Shown: positions 10,713 to 21,852 of the stretch, piece after piece
Layout of the letters: the number at the start of each line of letters is the position of its first letter
Numbering within the stretch: position 1 is the first letter of the stretch
Assembly (NCBI GenBank): GCA_026214975.1
Contig: CM047805.1
Location: 112,277,845 to 112,341,844 of the forward strand
Reading direction: 5' to 3'
DNA from: Gentiana macrophylla
Taxonomy: Eukaryota; Streptophyta; Magnoliopsida; Gentianales; Gentianaceae
DNA length: 64,000 nucleotides
Notes under the pieces: model-generated
The model's database searches: none
The model's input: the letters and a program-made list of their open reading frames with translations, nothing else
What the model was told of the DNA's origin: nothing
Program-made: the position numbers and the translations under genes

Positions 10713-11500
10713 TCAGCATGTCCAGACACAAATGAAACTTGCTATGCTGAATGGTTTAGTGAACATATCAGCAGGATTATCCTTGGTGTTGATCTTCTTC
10801 ACTACAACCCTCTTCTCATTTCTCAGAAAATGATACCTCACATCAATATGCTTGGTTCTCTCATGATGAACCTGATCCTTAGCTATGCAAATTGCACTTA
10901 AACTGTCATAAATCTCAGCTTGATCCTGATGTAGCCCCAAATCACTGACTACTCCCTTCAACCAGACACCCTCCTTGGTTGCTTCAGTAAGATCCATACA
11001 CTCAACTTCAGTAGTTGATAAAGCCAATGTTTCCTGAAGAGTTGATTTCCAGCTGACAACCGAATTCCCCAATGTGAAAACATAACCCGTTATAGATTTT
11101 CTATTGTTCACATCACCTGCATAATCAACATCACAGTATCCTATGATCAGTTTCTGAGTATCACCTCCATAAATGAGACCAACATCAGTTGTACCTCTAA
11201 GGTACCTGAACATTCTTTTCACAGCTTTCCAGTGTTCTTTCCAGGTTGAGCCATAAACTCGCGACGACAACACTTCATCGCTCGAGCGGATCGAGGCCTT
11301 GTGCACACCATGGCATACATCAGACTGCCAACTGCACTAGTATATGAAACTCTAGACATATACTCCTCCTCCTCTGCCGATTCGTGAAGCAAAATCGACA
11401 AATGAACATTTGATGCCATCGGAGTATCTATTGGCTTAGCAGGTGACATGCCAAACTTTGACAAAATCTTCAGATATAGCCCTCTTTGAGATAAAAACAA
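10713..11500 (-). pseudogene. Intronic Copia: RNase H region (broken)
   Basis: Two overlapping reading frames cover the RT connection and RNase H. 11219-11500 holds LSKFGMSPAKPIDTPM and YTSAVGSLMYAMVCTRP. 10713-11306 holds MFRYLRGTTDVGLIYGG, YCDVDYAGDVNNRKSITGY, VSWKSTLQETLALSTTEVE and HIDVRYHFLR, then DNPADMFTKP. The switch of frame between the two ORFs, and the change ARPDxAHAV to ARPRSARAM at the junction, mark a frameshift. The function was RNA removal from the RNA/DNA hybrid during reverse transcription; the product cannot be made intact. Confidence 0.92.
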
Positions 11501-11529
11501 TTTCTTCTGATTTTTATCTCTTCAGATCT

Positions 11530-12250
11530 CCATCCCCAAAATTTTCTTGGCTGCACTCAAATCTTTCATTTCAAACTCAGCATTGAGATGGTCTTTCAGA
11601 TACTAAACATCAGACTTCTTCTTTGCAGCTATCAGCATGTCATCCACATATAACACAAGATAGATGTATGATCCATCTTCCAACTGACTGTTGTAAACAT
11701 AGCAATCATGAGGACTTCTGCTGTAACCCAACTGGATCATATAACTGTCAAACCTTTTATACCACTGTCTAGGAGCCCGTTTCAGTCCATACAAGGAATT
11801 CTTTAACTTACACACAAGATCTTCCTTACCAGGAACTTGGAAACCCTCTGGCTGAGTCATGTATATCTCTTTGTCTACCTCACCATGTAGAAAAGCTGTC
11901 TTCACATCTAATCGCTCAAGTTCTAGGTCTCGCTTTGGCTACTATTGCTAGTAACACTCTGATTGAAGTATGTCTGACTACTGGTGAGAATATGTCATCA
12001 AAGTCCACCCATTCTTTCTGGCTGAACCTCTTGCAACCGAATGTGCTTTATACTTAACTTGCTCTGCCTTTGTTATCCCTTCCTTCTTCATGAAAATCCA
12101 TTTGCAAGTAACAATTCTCCTATCAGCTGGATGTTTAACTAGATCCCAAGTCTGATTCTTCAGTAATGATTCCATTTCATCTCCCTTGGCAGCAATCCAT
12201 TGAAATGCTTCAGAACATGTCACTGCTTCCCTGTAGTAGAAGGTTCAAAA
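11530..12250 (-). pseudogene. Intronic Copia: reverse transcriptase region (broken)
   Basis: The N-terminal block is seen at 11978-12223 (MESLLKNQTWDLVKHP, CKWIFMKKEG) and the catalytic block at 11603-11905 (FLHGEVDKEIYMTQPEGF, YGLKRAPRQWYKRFDSYM). YVDDMLIAAK carries the catalytic Asp pair. The two blocks are separated by a frameshift near 11920-11980. The active-site residues survive although the frame does not. Confidence 0.92.
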
Positions 12251-12474
12251 CAATCCACTTTTTCTACAACTTGAAGTGCATATCCAACCATATCATCAAA
12301 CCCATACCTTATAGGTGGTATCCCAATATTGGATCTTCTAGCTCTGATGACAGCTATACTCTGCTGACCCACGTTCTCAGTTTGATGCTCAACTGACATT
12401 TTCTCAGCTGACTGGTTTGGATTCAGCTCTGGTTCAGCAACCAGATCAAATGAAAACTGACTTGGATCAGTTGA

Positions 12475-13423
12475 TTATTGCATTCCAACTGACTCCACCT
12501 GAAGCTCATCCTTACTGTCGGTTTTCTCAGTTTCAGCACTAGTTTCAGCTTCAGTTATCCTCCCTACTGATGAACTGAGTATAGAATTTTCATCAATAAC
12601 TGTATCTCTGCTGAGAATAACTCTATTTTCTACAGATGACCAAATTTTGTACCCCTTTACTCCATCACCATACCCCACAAACACTCATTTCTTGGCCCTT
12701 GGTTCCAGTTTCCCTTCACTGACATGATAGTAAACTGTGCTTCCAAATACCCTTAGAACTGACTAATCTACAGGCTTGCCTGACCACATCTCAACTGGTG
12801 TTTTGAGACTAATCCCTGTGTGAGGACTCCTGTTGATTAAGTAGCAAGCTATGTTTATAGCCTCTGCCCAAAATCTCCTTGATAAACCAGCATGAGAAAG
12901 CATACATCTTGCTCTCTCTAGAAGAGTTTGATTTATTCTTTCAGCTACACCATTTGCTGAGGTGTATTCCTGAGTGTATGATGTCTGGAAATACCCTCAT
13001 TTCTGCACAACTCATCAAACTCAGTCCAACAGAATTCCAGACCATTATATGTACGAAGCCTCTTGATCTTCTTCGCCAACTGATTCTCAACTAGAGCCTT
13101 ACATTGCATGAAGCTCTTAAATGCCTCAGTTTTGTGTTTCATCAACACCGCCCAAGTGATCCTTGAATAGTCATCAATAAAGGACACAAAATACCTGTGA
13201 CCACCCAATGACTCCACCGTTGATGGCCCCCAACAATCAGAATGAATGTAATCAAGTGATGACTTTGTGTTGTGTACCCTTTTCGAGAACTTTCTCTTAT
13301 GAAGCTTCCCAAACACACAATGCTCACAAAAGTCCAGATTCTTGACCTTACATCCCCCAAGAATATCTTTCTAGAAAGAACATGCATCCCCTTTTCACCC
13401 ATGTGACCCAGTCTCATTGCCAC
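12475..13423 (-). pseudogene. Intronic Copia: integrase region (broken, catalytic Asp lost)
   Basis: The HHCC zinc region lies around 13270-13423 (LGHMGEKGMHVLSRK). The core is at 12945-13316 with DYIHSDCWGPS (first Asp) and FVSFIDDYSRITWAV. The second catalytic Asp is replaced: RTYNGLEF is read where Copia integrases have RTDNG. A one-base loss breaks TPQQNGVAER into TPQQMV plus stop. The C-terminal GKP-like module is at 12475-12684 (FVGYGDGVKGYKIW). This enzyme joined the element DNA into the genome; it is inactive here. Confidence 0.9.
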
Positions 13424-14745
13424 AGTTTTGTAAGCTGTGACTGATGAACCACAACTGATTCCATAGCAGCAGAACCAGCAACAACTGACCTTTGTAATAT
13501 ATATAGAGGCCCTTGCTTGAATCCCTTGAGAACCTCAACTGAGTTTTTATAGACACTCAGCGCACCACTTTCCCCCTTAAAACTGAATCCCCTGCTGTCC
13601 AAAGAACTGAGAGATACCAAGTTTTTGGTCATTTGTGGAACATGTCCAACTTCACTCAGTTTATAGAATCTTCCATCCTCTGTCCTCAACTGAACAGAGC
13701 CAATCCCAACTACCTTGCAGACCTTGCTATTTTCCATAGATATATGACCACCATCTTTCTGCTGATAACATGAGAACCACTTTCTGTGAATGCAAAATAT
13801 GAAAGGATGCCTCAGAGTCCAGAATCCACACATCAGTATGATGTGCTGAATCTCCTGCCACTAGGACCATGTCCTCATCTGAATCATGCTCAGATGCTAC
13901 AGCAGCTGTACCAGAACTGTTCTCCTGATGTTTCTTCCTCTTTGGAAAATTGGACTTCCAATGCCCCTGCTCCTTACAATAATTACAGACATATGTGGAC
14001 TTAAGGCCTTTGGACTTTGTCTTCTTGGAATTTCTCTTCCTAGACTGACCATGCTCTTTTCCACTCATGCTCATCGACTATCATCCTGTGCAATTGATCG
14101 GTCTCTGCTCCAACAGATTATGTCTCGCCTCCCTGGCATGTAAAGTCGACCTTACATCCTCTAAAGCTGTTGTATCCTTCCCAACAATGAAGGACTGCAC
14201 AAAGTTCTCATAGGAAGCTGGTAATGAAACCAGCAAAATGAAAGCAGCATCTTCATCCTCAACCTTAACATCAATATTCCCGAGATCAAGTAATATTGTG
14301 TTCATCCGATCAAGATGATCTCTCAACCGATCCCCTCATGCATCCTTAGTTTGAGCGAAACCGCTTCAAGAAAGAACTTGTTGGTCAATGACTTAGTCAT
14401 ATACAGGCTTTCAAGCTTCAACCATAACTTGGCAGTAGTGTTTTCCTCAGCAAATTGTGATAACATCATCAGACAAGCACAACATGATGATTGAATGTGC
14501 TTTCTCCTTCAGACTGGCATAATCTGCTACACTGGCATCCCTCTTATCAGATAAAGGAGCCCACAATCCTTGTTGCTTTAACAAGGCCCGCATCTTGATT
14601 TGCCACAGACTAAAACTGTTTCTCTGTAGAATTTATCAATCTTCACGCGTTCATTGTCGACATCCATCTAATGAAAGAACATACCTTTGATCACAAAATC
14701 CTAGCACCGGTCACCGGTCTTGGTGAAGATCAACTTTGTTCACCT
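13424..14745 (-). pseudogene. Intronic Copia: gag and protease region (broken)
   Basis: Gag pieces at 14081-14326 (LDRMNTILLDLGN, FILLVSLPASYENFVQSF) are followed by a zinc knuckle in 13727-14074. The knuckle reads CNYCKEQGHWKSNF: the last Cys is Phe. The protease motif is WILDSEASFHI, where the family has DSGA(S/T). After it come VGHVPQMTKNLVSLSSLD and the stretch to 13424. N-terminal gag toward 14745 is fragmented over several frames. Both metal binding and protease activity look lost. Confidence 0.88.
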
Positions 14746-14760
14746 GCAACTCCTGAATCT

Positions 14761-14780
14761 TGAACCTCTCTCTGATACCA
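14761..14780 (-). promoter_or_regulatory. Primer-binding site (initiator Met tRNA type) of the intronic Copia
   Basis: Read on the minus strand it is TGGTATCAGAGAGAGGTTCA, three bases after the 5' LTR end. TGGTATCAGAG is the classic plant Copia initiator-Met tRNA complement. This fixes the element's direction. Confidence 0.9.
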
Positions 14781-14783
14781 TTT

Positions 14784-15391
14784 TGTTATAAACACAGATA
14801 GAAAGCTTACAGTTTTAGAAAGAAACAAACACAGAAGCAATGCAAATGTAAAGAATGGCGGAATTGATAAACACAGAAACAAGAAGAACACAATGATTTA
14901 ACGTGGTTTCCGGCGTTGTGCCGACTACTCCATGGACAGAAAAGGAGATATTTATTATGCACATAATTACAAGGTTTTCACAAGTGTGTGAATAACACTT
15001 TGAATGACACACATTGTATTGATTACAACATTGGTATTTATAGACACAAGTCTCAAACCCTAACCGCCATAGATCTTTGATGGAACTACCATAAATACCC
15101 CAGATGTGGACCCCAGCTCCCACTATTATCCACCAGACAAAACTCAGCTCAAAGCTGACTTCCCAGACTTGTAATCAACTGCCTAGATATAGAACTCAGC
15201 TATACACAGTAAAACTTAGCAGATACAAACTGACTGCTGACTTCAGAAGAAACTCAGTTACACTTCATCAGACTGACTTTCACAGAACTGAATATACATA
15301 ACTGAACTGACCATCAATCTTAGTCTCAGTTTTCCCAGATTAGTTCCACCAAATATTTCTCAATTTAGAGATCAAGTCACCAAAACTAACA
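14784..15391 (-). repeat. 5' LTR of the intronic Copia
   Basis: On the plus strand it opens TGTTATAAACACAG and closes AAAACTAACA. It pairs with 9928-10534. As the upstream LTR on the minus strand it would hold the element promoter. The 5-bp flank TAATG (15392-15396) matches the other flank in four of five positions. Confidence 0.93.
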
Positions 15392-15396
15392 TAATG

Positions 15397-16440
15397 TCTT
15401 CCCAAAGAATGAACTGCGGCCTTGAATCAAAGTATAACAGTGATTCGGCGGGGTGAGCTGAGGTGTCAATAGATGAGGCACAAATTGTGTCGAGCGTAAT
15501 CTTAGGCTCATTGCTTTGGAGGACTATGAGCAAAAACTTCACGATGAGGGGTTTATGAGGCGTGGAGCACGGTTAAGAGAGACAATAGATTCACTGCGGT
15601 ATTAGAGCCCTTAAGGATATATAGGCATGTATATAACTTTCATTTTCTTGAGGACGGTCTTGGCGAAGACGGTAAAGTGATGTATGAGGCGTGGTATATT
15701 CCCAAGCAAAACCTTGTGTTGTTTTTCTTTGACACTGTATAAAGGCCTTATACTTCACGTAGATCCCTTTTTGCATCGTTCTTAGAGAAGACCAGAGCCC
15801 GCCTCTGTGACTTACAGATGCATGTGTTGAGGGTCATCATGTCGTTCACTGTGCTAAGTCGCTGATGGGGTTTGAGCCTACTCTCACGGCCTTGGACCAT
15901 TTCTTCACCTTCTCAATCCACAAAGACTCAGCAGATACAAGTAAGGAGTGTGGCTCGCCGGATAAAACTCTTCAACCCTCTCTCCGGAGAAGGTAACAAA
16001 TTGGATGTAGAGGTATGTGCTAGTTGAATCTAAAGTCGATTGGCCCTTCAAGAGGTATGTCGACGCCCCGACGCGCTTATACCTCCTTTTGGCGGCCAAC
16101 GCCTTGGATGACGATGATGCCGCCGTAAGTCGTGTGGAAGAGATTTTGTCTTTGAGTAGCTTGTTCAAGACTCGAGAGACCCTCGAGGGCTTTGATCACC
16201 AACGACCGTATCTATTTCAAGCCGAAACCCGTCCCGCCCGGTGAAAGGGTCGAGGCATTGGTAGAGGCCGAGACGTTCTTGTCGGATCCCAACTAGGTAC
16301 GTACTTGCCACATAGGAAGGCGACCTCTCAATTTCCAAATTTGCGGGTGTCACGCCTGCACGCAGATTCCCGAACGTGGAGGGTAAAAACATGTTTTCTT
16401 TTTCCACATTGCAGAAATAAATCTCATTTTCTTTTCCCTC
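15397..16440 (+). pseudogene. Degenerate gag-like ORF remains (possible gypsy-type PF04195-like protein)
   Basis: Reading the plus strand across frames gives patches such as LEDGLGEDGKVMYEAWYIPKQN (split by frame changes), GFEPTLTALDHFFTFSIHKD and, in another frame at 16017-16244, AANALDDDDAAVSRVEEIL. The GxxPTLxxFxHFFxxS pattern recalls the 'putative gypsy type transposon' domain found near plant Gypsy elements. This is pattern memory, not a search. The pieces are out of frame and interrupted, so nothing functional is left. The intronic Copia is inserted at its left edge. Confidence 0.35.
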
Positions 16441-16495
16441 TCCCTATTTTATATCACGTATTCCCAGTCATGGGTTTTAATTTGTTTGAAAGATA

Positions 16496-18122
16496 CTACC
16501 TCCGTCCCAAAATATAAATCTGTTTAGCATTTTAAATTTGTCTCGTAATTTAAATCCATTTAGAATACTGTTAAGGGTGATTTTATACGTTTTATAAGGA
16601 TATGTTTTATATCAATTTCCCCCATATGTGGATGTTTTTCATAGAAATCGAGCTTTTTATTGAAATATTGAGCAAGTGATGTTTTAAAAGGTTTAATTGC
16701 AAAATTGGTTAATTTATGTGTTTTATTGATGATTTTATGTTTATTTGGATACTATTACACTTTGCGATGTTTTTGATGACGTGTAGATGCTTAATTGCGG
16801 TTCAAAAGATGATTAAATGAAGATAAGAGTCGGATTTAATTGATGAAAAAGAGATAAGGATGGAATTGGCTAGAAGAAAAGAGATAGAGTTGAAGATTTG
16901 GAATTTGGATCCAGCTGAACTGGCGTCCAAGTCCCGTCCAGGTTGGACGGGCGTCCACAATTCCGGACGGGCGTCCACGGCCGACATCTTTGAAAACCGA
17001 CTTACTTTTCTATAAATAGCAGCATGATTTCAACCCTAATCATACATTATTGAGACCTATTGATACACAATCATTAGAGAAAACCTAGCGGCCCCCCACT
17101 TCTTAGGGAATTTGGGGTTGCGATTTTTCTTGTTTCTTTTCCGCTTTTTATTTCGTTTTGCTTTTGTTGTGCTGAATGCTTGGAGGCTGAGCAATTGTTC
17201 AAACGATGTGAATCCTTTCCAGCAGGTTTTTCTATTTCCAATCTGAGTTTATGTTGTGATTTTAATTCAAAGTTGTATCTTTTCCATGATTATTTGTTAT
17301 GCAATCAATATCGAAAGATGAATTGTTATTGATGTTTACCATATGATGAGAATCGGTGTAAACCTTAGATCACCATAGAAAAGATGAGATTTTTAATCTT
17401 GACATAACGAGAGTTAATAGGTTGAATATCTAGGTTGCTAGATTGAGAGATCTTACACCTTGTTTTGATAGCGTCAATCTTATATATCGAGAGATGAGAG
17501 ATTGATAGGCGAATTATCTACTTAGAGTAGAAATTCATACCTTTGATAGTGAACCACATCTTTAATTAAATCATCACAAGATAACTTTTAGAGGAAATAG
17601 AGGGTTGGGAACGGTGGATTATTGTTTGTTCATTGTTTAATCACCATGATCATCTTCTTGTTTCTTTGTTTATTTTATAGTTTATAGTTTAGATTTCGTT
17701 TTGCTTTTATCCTTCCACGGTTTTGGATCGACAATCCTCTGTCCAGTTTATTTTATCGTTTTTAGTTTCGTTTTAGTAGTAACAACCTTAGGAAAATTAA
17801 TGAACTAGATACCCCGATTCCCTGTGATCGACTCCGGTATTAATCGCTATACTACGATCCCTACACTTGGGGAATACCGGATTTATAAATTTTATTACCT
17901 GTTTATTTTCATTGCATAAAATCCGTGACAAATACCAATGAAGCTTTTATTACATTTTTCTCCCTTTTACTCTTATTTATTATTAATTCACACATTTTAC
18001 AACTATAACATTAATAAGAGTTAAAATGTATTCTAGAATTTTACCATTAAAATTAATGACAATTAACATCTTTCTTGATCCGTTTGAAAGTATGAAAACA
18101 GATTTATATTTTATGATAGAGT
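16496..18122. mobile_element. Stowaway-like MITE split by a solo LTR
   Basis: The left part starts CTACCTCCGTCCCAAAATAT at 16496 after TA. The right part (17931 to about 18122) resumes with AATACCAATGAAGC and ends in a degenerate terminus TTTATGATAGAGTAG followed by TA. Interior words such as AAAATTAATGACAATTAACA match the other MITEs of this intron. The interruption is exactly the solo LTR at 16569-17930. Confidence 0.8.
16569..17930 (+). mobile_element. Solo LTR, Athila-like Gypsy, with perfect 5-bp target duplication
   Basis: It starts TGTTAAGGGTGA and ends ATCCGTGACA (TG...CA), is 1362 bases, and is flanked by AATAC at 16564-16568 and 17931-17935. Near its end TACTACGATCCCTACACTTG resembles the corresponding part of the Athila LTRs at 33733 and 43525 read on their sense strand. 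It also carries GACGGGCGTCC words similar to the GGGCGCCCGTC motif of those LTRs. No internal region remains, so it arose by LTR-LTR recombination. It is antisense to the permease gene. Confidence 0.85.
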
Positions 18123-18124
18123 AG

Positions 18125-20100
18125 TATATTTTAACAAAAATGTGATAATAAAAATGGATGTGATTGTAGAAAATCTAGGTCTAAACTCATATAAGATGAG
18201 AGACCTCATCCCAAAACCTAGGTTATGAGGTGAGGGAAATCAATTTCTTAATATGGTGGGTGATCTGATTCAGTAAAGTCACAAATATGAGACAACTTTA
18301 ACAATGATTTTTATACTACTATCGTAGAATTCATTAGAGGTGGGAATGTGGGATTAAAAGTATAGTGTCATAAGTAGTTATTTTCTCTACTTTTCATGTA
18401 AACCGTAGTGTAGTGGTGGGTTCAAATTTTAGGTTGGTCATGAATCAAATCCTACTTATTATACCACAACAATAGAAATTATTATATTTAAAATAGACCG
18501 GTATCTCTAGAACCAATCAATTTTCTCAAATGATATGATGATCTAATACTTGCATCATGAGGACCAAAAATTAGTGATTGGCGAGTCATTGTTAATTTGT
18601 TATTGGGCTTAGAACAAATAAAAGTTGGAATTTTATTTTATTTTATTGAAGCAATAAAAGTGGGAAGTTTTGGGTCAAAGTTTCGTTGGTGTGCAAATTA
18701 AATAATAAAGGCTTTATTATGTGCAAACAAGTTAACAGGAAGTAAATGGAAATCAGTTTAAAATAAAAAATATTATCTAGTAAAAAATCAGAAACTAAAA
18801 GAAATAGAAAAATAATGAACCACAAACTTTAGTAGGCTGCATGCATTTATCCCTAAAATTGATACGTCAAATTCATGATTTATTGTACTGTTGCTCCCCC
18901 ACCCCGTCCCCCCAGTATTAATAGACTACTTTGATGATCTATATTAATAAGCTATGTACTTAAATGTTATCATATTATATTAAAATAGTAGTATATTATA
19001 TATTCTAATTGTATGTAGCTTATTTGATATATTTTTGGACAAAACTTTTATTTGTATTGAAAAGGAAAAGAAAAAGAAGGAATAAGTCGGGAGTAATGAT
19101 ACAGACAACGAACCACACAACGGTGATCTGCACCATTGATCATTCTATATTTACATCTAATCAATTTAGACACATTATTATCAACGATACAGATAATCGT
19201 TATGTCTCTCGTTGTGGTACAATTATTGTACCCGTATCATCATTACTCATAAGACGGAGATAGGGTTGAAATAATTCCGTGTTCGGCCACGACTACGTCT
19301 GCATCATTGTTTTTTGTTTTTTTCAAAAAAAAAAATATTTTTAAAATTTTATGTAATTGTCTACATCATTGTTGATAGAGGTTGACGGTGACTGCCTCAT
19401 TAGTTTTTTTACCCCAAAATATCGTACTAAAAAATAATTTTCAAAAAAATTACAAGGAAACTTTGATTGGTGAGTTGTGCCGACCGTCCTTGGCCAGAAG
19501 AATTCTAGCTGGTTAATTTCGGATAATTTTGATGTAGAAAGTTTTTATTAGAATATACTGTCAGATTTATGCCACGTGATTTCCTATATTAGAATTTTCC
19601 ATCAATTCATATCTTCTCGATTTCAATCTGTTAGGATATCTTTTATCATTATAGTTCTTAATGGACTATTTTTTTTTTTTTTTTTTACTTAAATATCATT
19701 TATTATCTATTTATAATATATCGTTCCCCCAACAATCAAAAGATGACACCTTGCCAGCATATGCTTATTGGATGTTTCCAGTCAGTTTATGTGCACTACA
19801 ATGTGAGATGATGTTTACATTTTCATTAAATACAATAGTTCTTTTCAAGTAATTAAATGTTTCGTCTTTTCAACAAATTAACACCGCTCTTCATGGTTTG
19901 ATGATCGTTTCGTTGTGAAAAACGTGGAAAACCCAAAGTACAAAGATTTACAAGACCCGTATTTTCATCGGATTTTTATGTATCTTCTTTTCTTTGGTGA
20001 ATATCAAGTATGAAATATTTGAGAGCTTTGATGCAATATAATCCATAAACAAATGCATTTGACATTGCAGGGTTTTAATCTTATTTTAATCCCCTCACAA
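18125..20100. other. A/T-rich intron sequence without recognised features
   Basis: No ORF over 84 codons and no clear transposon end is seen. There are homopolymer runs (for example T-rich 19668-19687) and a weak ~160-base segment at 19090-19250 with partly complementary ends (TAATGAT / ATCATTA). Confidence 0.4.
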
Positions 20101-20104
20101 TATA

Positions 20105-20515
20105 AAAGGGAAAATAAATAAATAAATAAAATAAACATAGACGTAGTCTTCTTTAAAAAAAAATTAAATAACTAAATACAAACTTATTCAATGGATCACC
20201 AGTCTTTTACTATGTTTCATCATTTAGGGTGGAAATAAGGGAGGATCTTCCACCCGCAATGTTTCATCAAAATAGAAAAATGACAAAACATATAGGTTAA
20301 ATGTGTCTGAATTTTGTATAAATTAATTCGGTAAGAAAAAATAAATAAAAAGAAACATATGTAGACGTAGTCTCCAACAAATAAATAAATAAATAATAAT
20401 AAATAAATAAACACAGACTTAATCAATTGATCACCAGACTTCCACAGGTTGGGAGTGAGGAAGGGAGGATACATGGAAGGTGTGTCATGTGACAATGAAA
20501 TAGAAAAATGACATA
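20105..20515. repeat. Diverged direct duplication of about 200 bases
   Basis: 20105-20290 and 20340-20515 share in the same order AATAAATAAATAAA runs, ATAGACGTAGTCT / GTAGACGTAGTCT, TCAATGGATCACCAG / TCAATTGATCACCAG, AGGGAGGAT and ATAGAAAAATGACA. Divergence is marked, so this is an old tandem duplication. Confidence 0.75.
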
Positions 20516-20540
20516 AATTTAGTTTTTCATAAAACTGTTA

Positions 20541-20813
20541 ATGCCTTCGTCCCCAAAATATAAGTTTATTTAGCTTTTTAATTTGTCCCATAATGTAAAT
20601 TCATTTAAATAACCAAGTAAGCATTTACTACATTTTTCTTCTTTTACCCCTTATTTATTATCTATATACACAATTTTCAATACTCTGCATTAATAACAGT
20701 CAAAGGTCATTTTAGACTTTTTCTTTGAAATTAATGACACATAACCAATTTAACCAACTTTCTTAATTTGGATAAAAACACGTAAATAGACTTATATTTT
20801 GAGACGGGGGTAG
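20541..20813. mobile_element. Stowaway-like MITE
   Basis: Ends are ATGCCTTCGTCCCCAAAATA and TATTTTGAGACGGGGGTAG, with TA on both sides. The interior GCATTAATAACAGTCAAAGG and AATTAATGACACATAACC match the family of 8145-8418. Confidence 0.85.
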
Positions 20814-21003
20814 TATTTATTATTGTTGTTCTAGTGGAACAAGCATTGATCGATGATTTGTGTTATCAAACCTACGCATTGTACTTCATCTCTGCTATTT
20901 TTATTTTTAAGTTTTGATGCATAACTTCATAAATCTAACAAATGATTTATTTTGTTGTATTATAGGATATAAATAATCTCTATCTCTACTATCGAAACTT
21001 ATA

Positions 21004-21276
21004 CTAGCTCCGTCCCAAAATGTAAGTCGTTTTAGCTTTTTAGTTTTGTCCCAAAATGTAAGTCCATTTACAAAACCAATAAAGCATTTATTACATCTTT
21101 CTTCTTCTACCATTCATTTATTATATACTCAACCACTTTTATTACTTTGCATTAATACCAACGAAAGGTTATTTTAGTCTTTTTAATCAAAATTAATGAC
21201 AAATAACAAATTTAACTAACTTTTCTTAATATGTGTGAAAAAGCCTAAAAGGACTTATATTTTGGGACATAGGTAG
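21004..21276. mobile_element. Stowaway-like MITE
   Basis: Ends are CTAGCTCCGTCCCAAAATGT and TATTTTGGGACATAGGTAG with flanking TA. The interior is very close to 8145-8418 (CATTAATACCAACGAAAGG, TTTTAGTCTTTTTAATCAAA). Confidence 0.88.
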
Positions 21277-21299
21277 TATTATGAAACACTTTAATATTA

Positions 21300-21691
21300 C
21301 TCACTCCGTTGCAATTTATCTCAGACATTTGCCAAAATCACGCATATTAGAATAAAAGTTAATGTATTAACTTTTACAATGAAATAACTAAAAATATCCT
21401 TATATATAATTAATGTGACATTCTTTTCTATACCTTCCGTTTTTTTAACTGTCGAAGAGAGAATAATTAATCACACATATTAGGAAAGTAATTAATGTGT
21501 CTGAAATAGAGTGTAAAATTATAAAAATACCTTTCATTCTTTATGAATGGAAAATTATAGCAAAATTTGGGTTATTGAAATAAAGGGTGAAGGAGAAAAA
21601 AATAATAGATGCTGCATTGATAATGTAAAATGACAGATAAATTAAAATAAAGTAAATTCTAAAAAAATGACAATTAATAAAACAGAGGGAG
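21300..21691. mobile_element. Stowaway-like MITE, second subfamily
   Basis: It starts CTCACTCCGTTGCAATTTAT and ends AAAACAGAGGGAG with TA on both sides. It is longer (about 390 bases) and its interior is different from the other MITEs here. It lies only 160 bases from the splice donor of the permease gene. Confidence 0.65.
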
Positions 21692-21852
21692 TATTTCATA
21701 CTATAATAAATAAAGGTAAATGAAATAAAAGATGTTTAATTTAATTTGAATATTGTTTAAAATGTAAGAAGACTTTTCTCCAAAAGGGAAAAACAAAATA
21801 ATAATAATAATAAGACAAAAAAAATAGTAAAAGAGGGACGATGAAAATTAAC

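Larger units (their letters stand above)
9928..15391 (-). mobile_element. Full-length but decayed Ty1/Copia element inside the permease intron
   Basis: The element runs right to left: 5' LTR (14784-15391), initiator-Met primer-binding site, gag, protease, integrase, reverse transcriptase, RNase H, polypurine tract and 3' LTR (9928-10534). Flanking 5-bp duplications are TAATA (9923-9927) and TAATG (15392-15396). LTRs are about 608 bases, and domain order (integrase before RT) is that of Copia. The coding part is broken by stops and frameshifts and has lost key residues, so it is non-autonomous. It has the same orientation as the permease gene, so its LTR processing signals lie in the sense of that transcript. 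Confidence 0.95.
4830..21852 (-). other. Giant intron of the purine permease gene (17,023 bases)
   Basis: The intron begins GTTAAT at 21852 (after ...GACTTCCAG) and ends TTGCAG at 4830, both on the minus strand and in phase 0. The conserved intron of PUP genes is usually far shorter. Here it contains, from right to left on the transcript: Stowaway-like MITEs at 21300-21691, 21004-21276 and 20541-20813; a ~200-base duplication; a MITE with a nested Athila-like solo LTR; a degenerate gag-like fragment hosting a full Copia; two more MITEs; and a head-to-head LTR-like pair. The splice sites and both exons are intact, so splicing over 17 kb is plausible but not shown. Confidence 0.85.

Noticed and set aside
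19090..19250. Small MITE with TAATGAT-type inverted ends
   Set aside because: Complementarity is limited to about ten bases with gaps and no clear target duplication, which is too weak to call.
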